19,522 nucleotides of DNA from Hyphomicrobiales bacterium (GTDB taxonomy: Bacteria; Pseudomonadota; Alphaproteobacteria; Rhizobiales; TMED25): NCBI GenBank assembly GCA_016780665.1, contig JADHLM010000011.1, positions 1 to 19,522 of the forward strand. The letters run 5' to 3'. The translations under genes and the position numbers were made by a program. The notes below the pieces were generated by a model. The model saw nothing but the letters and a program-made list of their open reading frames with translations, searched no databases and had not been told where the DNA came from. Of the stretch, positions 16,332 through 19,522 are shown piece by piece. Positions within the stretch are counted from its first letter, which is position 1, and each line of letters opens with the position of its first letter.

Positions 16332-17387
16332 TCAATCTTGAATTATCTTCCTTTTATACCATTCTTCAATTTCAATTGTTATTTCATCATTTATTGTAGA
16401 ATTTGCACATTCAATTGATTGCATTAATTCTTGTCTATTCTTTACACCTGGAACTGTTGTACTGATATTTGGATTCTTAATACAAAATATCAGTGCCAGC
16501 TCAGCAAGACTGAGATTGTATTTCTTTGCGACATCGTCCAATTCTTTTGCATTTTTATGCATTTGATAAAGGCTATCTTTCAAATGAATTTTTCTATCAA
16601 GCTGGTTAACTATTGCGCCAGCAGCATGCGAACGAATCCCAATAACACCCACATTATACTTCTGACATAAATCAAAAATTGATCCCTCATTTATTGAATT
16701 ATCATTTAATCCAGAACCTTGGTCCTTCTCATTTAGAATTGGAAGTTTGCCTCCTGCTGACTGATTAAGAACATTATAAAGCACCTGGATAGTGTCAAAA
16801 TTTTTACTCTTCAGTAAATTACAGATCGTTGAAAAATCGGCGTTCCATCCTGTTAATCCAGTGAACCGAACTTTTCCTTCCGCTCGAAATCTACTGATTA
16901 ATTCAGAGAAATTTATACAATCAGAATAAGTCATGATTGGTGCAAATTCTGGAGGGTTATCACGAAATTTATACTCCCCTCTGGAATTCCCAACCTGATG
17001 GTGAATTTGAATTAAATCTATGTAATCAAGATTTAGATTTGATAAACTCCTGTCTATTGAATTCCGCATTGAGTCTTCTATTTTGTCAAGTTGTTCAAAA
17101 TTATGAAAACGTATTTTTGTTGCGATTATTAACTTTTCTCTCTTTGTTGAGGATAATTTTTTAAATACATTTCCCAAGTTTATTTCAGATTTTTCATTTC
17201 CATAAACAGGAGATGTATCATAAAAATTTATCCCATTATCAATTGCACAGTTTATGAGATATTGACATTCTTCATCAGAGGTTAAACCCCACGCGTGACC
17301 AATTCCTGCGCCACCCAAACCAACCTCAGAGACTTTTATTTCTGTCTGGCCAAGTTGATTATATTTCAATATCCCCATCCAATTCAT
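16332..17387 (-). CDS. aldo/keto reductase
   Basis: This is an NADPH-dependent oxidoreductase of the (alpha/beta)8 AKR fold, about 351 residues. The N-terminal strand LGQTEIKVSEVGLGGAGIG is typical. The catalytic tetrad is readable as D57 and Y62 (NFYDTSPVYGNEKSE), K91 (IIATKIRFHN) and H129 (YIDLIQIHH). Cofactor-binding residues lie in GVIGIRSHAAGAIV and in the C-terminal STTVPGVKNRQEL. The overall pattern is closest to the D-threo-aldose/L-fucose/L-galactose dehydrogenase branch, but the substrate is unknown. The start could be M1 or M4 (17378); both lie inside the preceding gene, which it overlaps by 20-29 nt, so translation is probably coupled. Neither start has a strong ribosome site. Confidence 0.88.
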   Translation of the reverse strand: MNWMGILKYNQLGQTEIKVSEVGLGGAGIGHAWGLTSDEECQYLINCAIDNGINFYDTSPVYGNEKSEINLGNVFKKLSSTKREKLIIATKIRFHNFEQLDKIEDSMRNSIDRSLSNLNLDYIDLIQIHHQVGNSRGEYKFRDNPPEFAPIMTYSDCINFSELISRFRAEGKVRFTGLTGWNADFSTICNLLKSKNFDTIQVLYNVLNQSAGGKLPILNEKDQGSGLNDNSINEGSIFDLCQKYNVGVIGIRSHAAGAIVNQLDRKIHLKDSLYQMHKNAKELDDVAKKYNLSLAELALIFCIKNPNISTTVPGVKNRQELMQSIECANSTINDEITIEIEEWYKRKIIQD

Positions 17388-17928
17388 CCATATATGGACT
17401 TGTTAATTCAGAATGCTCTACCCCAAATACATTTATTGTCATTGATATGAGGGTGTAATAACCAAGTATTCCAACTAAATCTACTATCCTATCTTTACCC
17501 AGAATATTAATCGTATTTTCATAAACTTCATCACTTACCTTTTTATCTTTATGAAGACGCATTGTAAAATCATAGATTACACTTTGTTCAGAGTCCATAT
17601 TTGATGGTTTCTTGCCTTTCTCGATAGCATCTATAATTTCTTGAGAAACACCTTTTTCTATTGCAATTTTGCTATGAACTTTCCACTCATACCCTGCACC
17701 CCATACGCGAGCTATTAAACAGATTGCAAATTCAGATAATTTTGGCTCAAGTGATGTGTAATATCTGCAATAAGCTCCAAGTGATTGTGCCTTATCTGCT
17801 AAACCAGCTCTATGCATCCAAACTGCAAGTGGTCCCCTTACACTGCCGCGCGGCCCTGAAGAAATTTCATCATGTATCTTCTTTTGAGCTTCATTCATTT
17901 CATTATGGGTTAAATTCTTTAGTCTCAT
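17359..17928 (-). CDS. carboxymuconolactone decarboxylase family protein
   Basis: This is a 189-residue all-helical protein of the CMD/AhpD-like superfamily. The characteristic segment ARVWGAGYEWKVHSKIAIEKGVSQEIIDAI lies at about 73-102, with E81 and H85 matching the E-W-x-x-H motif of the gamma-carboxymuconolactone decarboxylase branch. The CxxC redox pair of AhpD is absent, so a peroxidase-reducing role is unlikely. RGPLAVWMHRAGLADKAQSLGAYCRYYTSL (31-60) is also typical. Many such proteins are annotated only by family, and the reaction here is unknown. The ATG has GAGGA seven bases upstream. It is the first gene of a likely operon with the overlapping aldo/keto reductase and perhaps infA. 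Confidence 0.87.
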   Translation of the reverse strand: MRLKNLTHNEMNEAQKKIHDEISSGPRGSVRGPLAVWMHRAGLADKAQSLGAYCRYYTSLEPKLSEFAICLIARVWGAGYEWKVHSKIAIEKGVSQEIIDAIEKGKKPSNMDSEQSVIYDFTMRLHKDKKVSDEVYENTINILGKDRIVDLVGILGYYTLISMTINVFGVEHSELTSPYMDELDGDIEI

Positions 17929-17968
17929 AGTTTAGTCCTCATCTGTACATTTAATATTATTGGATTCT

Positions 17969-17980
17969 AATGCATGCATT
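17969..17980. promoter_or_regulatory. 12-bp perfect palindrome built on TGCAT
   Basis: AATGCATGCATT is its own reverse complement. It sits 41 bp from the decarboxylase-family start codon, where an operator for that gene would be. The same ATGCA/TGCAT half-site recurs in the dyad at 18212-18229 next to the divergent gene. Operator function is inferred. Confidence 0.4.
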
Positions 17981-18156
17981 TAATGAATACTTCTAAGCCA
18001 GAGTTTCATATCTTTGCTACATATTTTTATTATACATTCAAAAAACATATAAATGACAAATGAATTTACTGGAAATAACAAGAGTTAATAAGTTATTAAA
18101 TTTTTTTTTAATTTAGTTTAGATTTTTCTTTAATTTTTATTAAAATGTTGCTACAA

Positions 18157-18193
18157 AGTAACTTTAGCTGAGATAGCTAGAAACCTAGTTACT
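18157..18193 (+). promoter_or_regulatory. nested dyad overlapping the candidate -10
   Basis: Outer arms AGTAACT and AGTTACT are perfect 7-bp inverted repeats. Between them lie AGCT-GAGAT-AGCT (18166-18178) and CTAG-AAAC-CTAG (18177-18188), which compete for bases. The outer 3' arm abuts TATAGT (18193-18198). It could be an operator that blocks the polymerase, or a leader RNA if transcription starts further upstream. Confidence 0.4.
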
Positions 18194-18211
18194 ATAGTTC
18201 AATTATCAAAT

Positions 18212-18229
18212 TTATGCAAAACTGCATAA
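18212..18229 (+). promoter_or_regulatory. dyad TTATGCA-AAAC-TGCATAA before the ABC operon
   Basis: The arms are perfect over 7 bp with a 4-nt spacer, 6 nt before the ribosome site at 18236 and 21 nt before the ATG. As DNA it is a typical size for a dimeric repressor site. As RNA it is a small tetraloop hairpin just before the ribosome site. Confidence 0.45.
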
Positions 18230-18250
18230 CTTAATGGGAGGAAATTAAAC

Positions 18251-19024
18251 ATGGCTGAAGACATAGTCATTAGTGGTAGCGGACTCAGAAAGCAATTTAA
18301 TGAAAACGTTATTGCTGTTGAAGACGCTAATTTCACTATCCCACGTGGTTCATTTATATCTTTAGTAGGACCAAGTGGTTGCGGAAAATCTACGTTACTT
18401 AGACTGATATCAGGTCTAATTGAAAAATCTGAAGGTGACCTACTTGTAAGAAGTAATGAAGTAGTTGGACCTAGAAGTGATATTGGAATGATGTTCCAGA
18501 AGGCAGTTTTATTAGACTGGCGTACTTCAATTGAAAATGTACTCTTGCCAGATGAAATTAGAGGAACAGTGGATGCGGATGCTAAGAAAAGAGCTTGGGA
18601 TCACCTCCAACTTGTTGGTCTAAAAGATTTCGAATTCTCATTCCCTAGACAATTATCAGGCGGTATGCAGCAACGTGTCGCACTCGCTCGTTTATTGCAA
18701 ACAGGGGCAGATATCATGCTACTTGATGAACCTTTTGGTGCTCTTGATGAATTCACACGTGAAAGATTGAATGATGAACTATTGAGAATTGTTGAAGGTC
18801 CAGATATAACAACATTATTTGTGACGCATAATATACAAGAAGCAATATACTTGGCAGATCAAGTTTTTGTAATGACTCCTAGACCAGGCAGAATTGCAGC
18901 TCAGATTGAAATCGATCTTCCTACACCAAGAAATATTGACATGACAACAACTCCAGAATTTAATAACTACGTCCAACAAGTAAGAGACGTGTTATCTGGA
19001 CACTTAGATGGACAGCCGCTATGA
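18251..19024 (+). CDS. ABC transporter ATP-binding protein, NitT/TauT/SsuB type
   Basis: This 257-residue ATPase would drive an inner-membrane importer. It has all motifs: Walker A GPSGCGKST (40-48), Q-loop Q83 (MMFQKAVLLDWRT), signature LSGGMQQR (135-142), Walker B IMLLDEP (155-161), the D-loop GALD and switch H193 (VTHN). The text around it (LLDWRTSIENVLLP, DQVFVMTPRPGRI) is characteristic of the nitrate/taurine/sulfonate/pyrimidine-precursor importers. The substrate is not determined. The ATG at 18251 has a strong ribosome site. The stop overlaps the next start as ATGA, so ATPase and permease are translationally coupled. The substrate-binding protein is not seen and may lie beyond the window. 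Confidence 0.93.
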   Translation: MAEDIVISGSGLRKQFNENVIAVEDANFTIPRGSFISLVGPSGCGKSTLLRLISGLIEKSEGDLLVRSNEVVGPRSDIGMMFQKAVLLDWRTSIENVLLPDEIRGTVDADAKKRAWDHLQLVGLKDFEFSFPRQLSGGMQQRVALARLLQTGADIMLLDEPFGALDEFTRERLNDELLRIVEGPDITTLFVTHNIQEAIYLADQVFVMTPRPGRIAAQIEIDLPTPRNIDMTTTPEFNNYVQQVRDVLSGHLDGQPL

Positions 19025-19522
19025 GTAATGATCAAGAAGCTAGCGTTAGTAACATTGAACTAAACTCCCAATATACAGGGTCTTTAGGTGGTGCAGTTAT
19101 AAGACACACACTAATCTTCTTCGTAGTCATGTTTATCTGGGAAATGGCCAACAGAACTGGTTTTAGTAATCCTTTATTACTTCCAAGACCTTCTGATATT
19201 GCTGCATCAATATGGAAAATATATGTTACACAAGGAAACGTTTGGTACCATTTATGGGTAACCTTCCAAGAGGCAATGCTTGGTTGCCTTATCGGTTCAG
19301 TTATTGGTATTGCTCTTGCTGTCGCTGCTGTATTGAGTGATACATTCAGGCAATTTCTAAAACCATACATTATTATTGTTGAAGCAACGCCAAGGATTGC
19401 TGTTGGTCCGATATTTGTTACTTGGTTTGGATTTGGAATGAGCTCAAAAGTTGCACTAGCAGCTTTGGTATGTTTCTTCGCGCCATTTGTGAATACAATT
19501 ACTGGTTTACTAGGCGTTCAAG
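19021..19522 (+). CDS. ABC transporter permease (partial, C-terminus outside window)
   Basis: The ORF is open from the ATG at 19021 to the window end, 167 codons of an expected 250-280. A hydrophilic N-terminus (about 25 residues) is followed by helix 1 (LIFFVVMFIWEMA, about 31-43), the family segment NPLLLPRPSDIAASIW, a helix near ALGC-type LGCLIGSVIGIALAVAAVL (about 87-105), and the EAA-type cytoplasmic loop start IIIVEATPRIAVGPIFVTWFGFGMSSKVALAAL. These fit the SsuC/TauC/NitT permease family (BPD_transp_1). It overlaps the ATPase gene by 4 nt and is surely its partner. The substrate is unknown. Confidence 0.9.
   Translation, partial: MSNDQEASVSNIELNSQYTGSLGGAVIRHTLIFFVVMFIWEMANRTGFSNPLLLPRPSDIAASIWKIYVTQGNVWYHLWVTFQEAMLGCLIGSVIGIALAVAAVLSDTFRQFLKPYIIIVEATPRIAVGPIFVTWFGFGMSSKVALAALVCFFAPFVNTITGLLGVQ

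Larger units (their letters stand above)
17929..18250. promoter_or_regulatory. 322-nt divergent regulatory gap
   Basis: This gap separates the decarboxylase-family gene (minus) from the ABC transporter operon (plus). It contains no credible gene. It is very AT-rich, with a run of T at about 18102-18110, and holds three dyads listed separately. A plus-strand -10 candidate TATAGT lies at 18193-18198, without a clear -35. The transporter ATPase has a strong ribosome site, GGGAGGA (18236-18242). Promoters for both directions must lie here. Confidence 0.6.

Noticed and set aside
17970..17996. Eight-codon ORF (MHAFNEYF) in the divergent gap
   Set aside because: It starts inside the palindrome, has no ribosome site and is within chance expectation.
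18166..18240. TPP riboswitch upstream of the importer, suggested by CTGAGA at 18168-18173
   Set aside because: The second conserved half (CCTGAT...GGATAAT...CC) and the GGGG/CCC pairing are absent, so the short match is not enough.

Overview
The window looks like chromosomal DNA from an AT-rich alphaproteobacterium. By eye about one third of bases are G or C, intergenic gaps are very short, and the core-gene sequences resemble those of marine, streamlined lineages such as Pelagibacterales or HIMB59-like groups. The lineage is an inference from gene order (tRNA-Tyr, tRNA-Gly, tuf, tRNA-Trp, secE, nusG, rplK, rplA, rplJ, rplL, rpoB, rpoC) and from protein sequence. No 16S gene is present to settle it.

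Positions 1-12616 lie on the minus strand and form one long co-directional expression block. Read in transcription order it holds tRNA-Tyr(GTA), tRNA-Gly(TCC), EF-Tu, tRNA-Trp(CCA), SecE, NusG, ribosomal proteins L11, L1, L10 and L12, and the RNA polymerase subunits beta and beta'. The beta' gene is cut by the window start after about 1231 codons. The only sizeable gap in the block is 215 nt before rplJ. It contains two perfect dyads and is best read as the autoregulatory L10 leader; rplJ itself starts at a GTG.

Positions 12741-15960 lie on the plus strand: the 23S rRNA 2'-O-methyltransferase RlmB, tRNA-Thr(TGT), an FAD-linked 2-hydroxyacid dehydrogenase of the D2HGDH/GlcD type, and a ten-helix EamA/DMT exporter. 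The last two form a tight pair. Positions 15981-17928 lie on the minus strand and hold a carboxymuconolactone decarboxylase-family protein, an overlapping aldo/keto reductase, and initiation factor IF-1 with a basic C-terminal tail.

From 18251 the plus strand carries the start of an ABC importer operon of the NitT/TauT/SsuB type: an ATPase and a permease that overlap by 4 nt, the permease cut by the window end. The 322-nt divergent gap before it (17929-18250) is the least explained stretch. It has a 12-bp palindrome built on TGCAT, a second dyad with the same half-site, and a third dyad overlapping a candidate -10 element.

I found no transposon, integrase, CRISPR array or toxin-antitoxin pair. 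Most of the window is well-understood housekeeping sequence. The points worth checking are regulatory (leader, tRNA-punctuated messages, divergent-gap dyads) and a few protein oddities (RpoB rifampicin-pocket substitutions, IF-1 tail).
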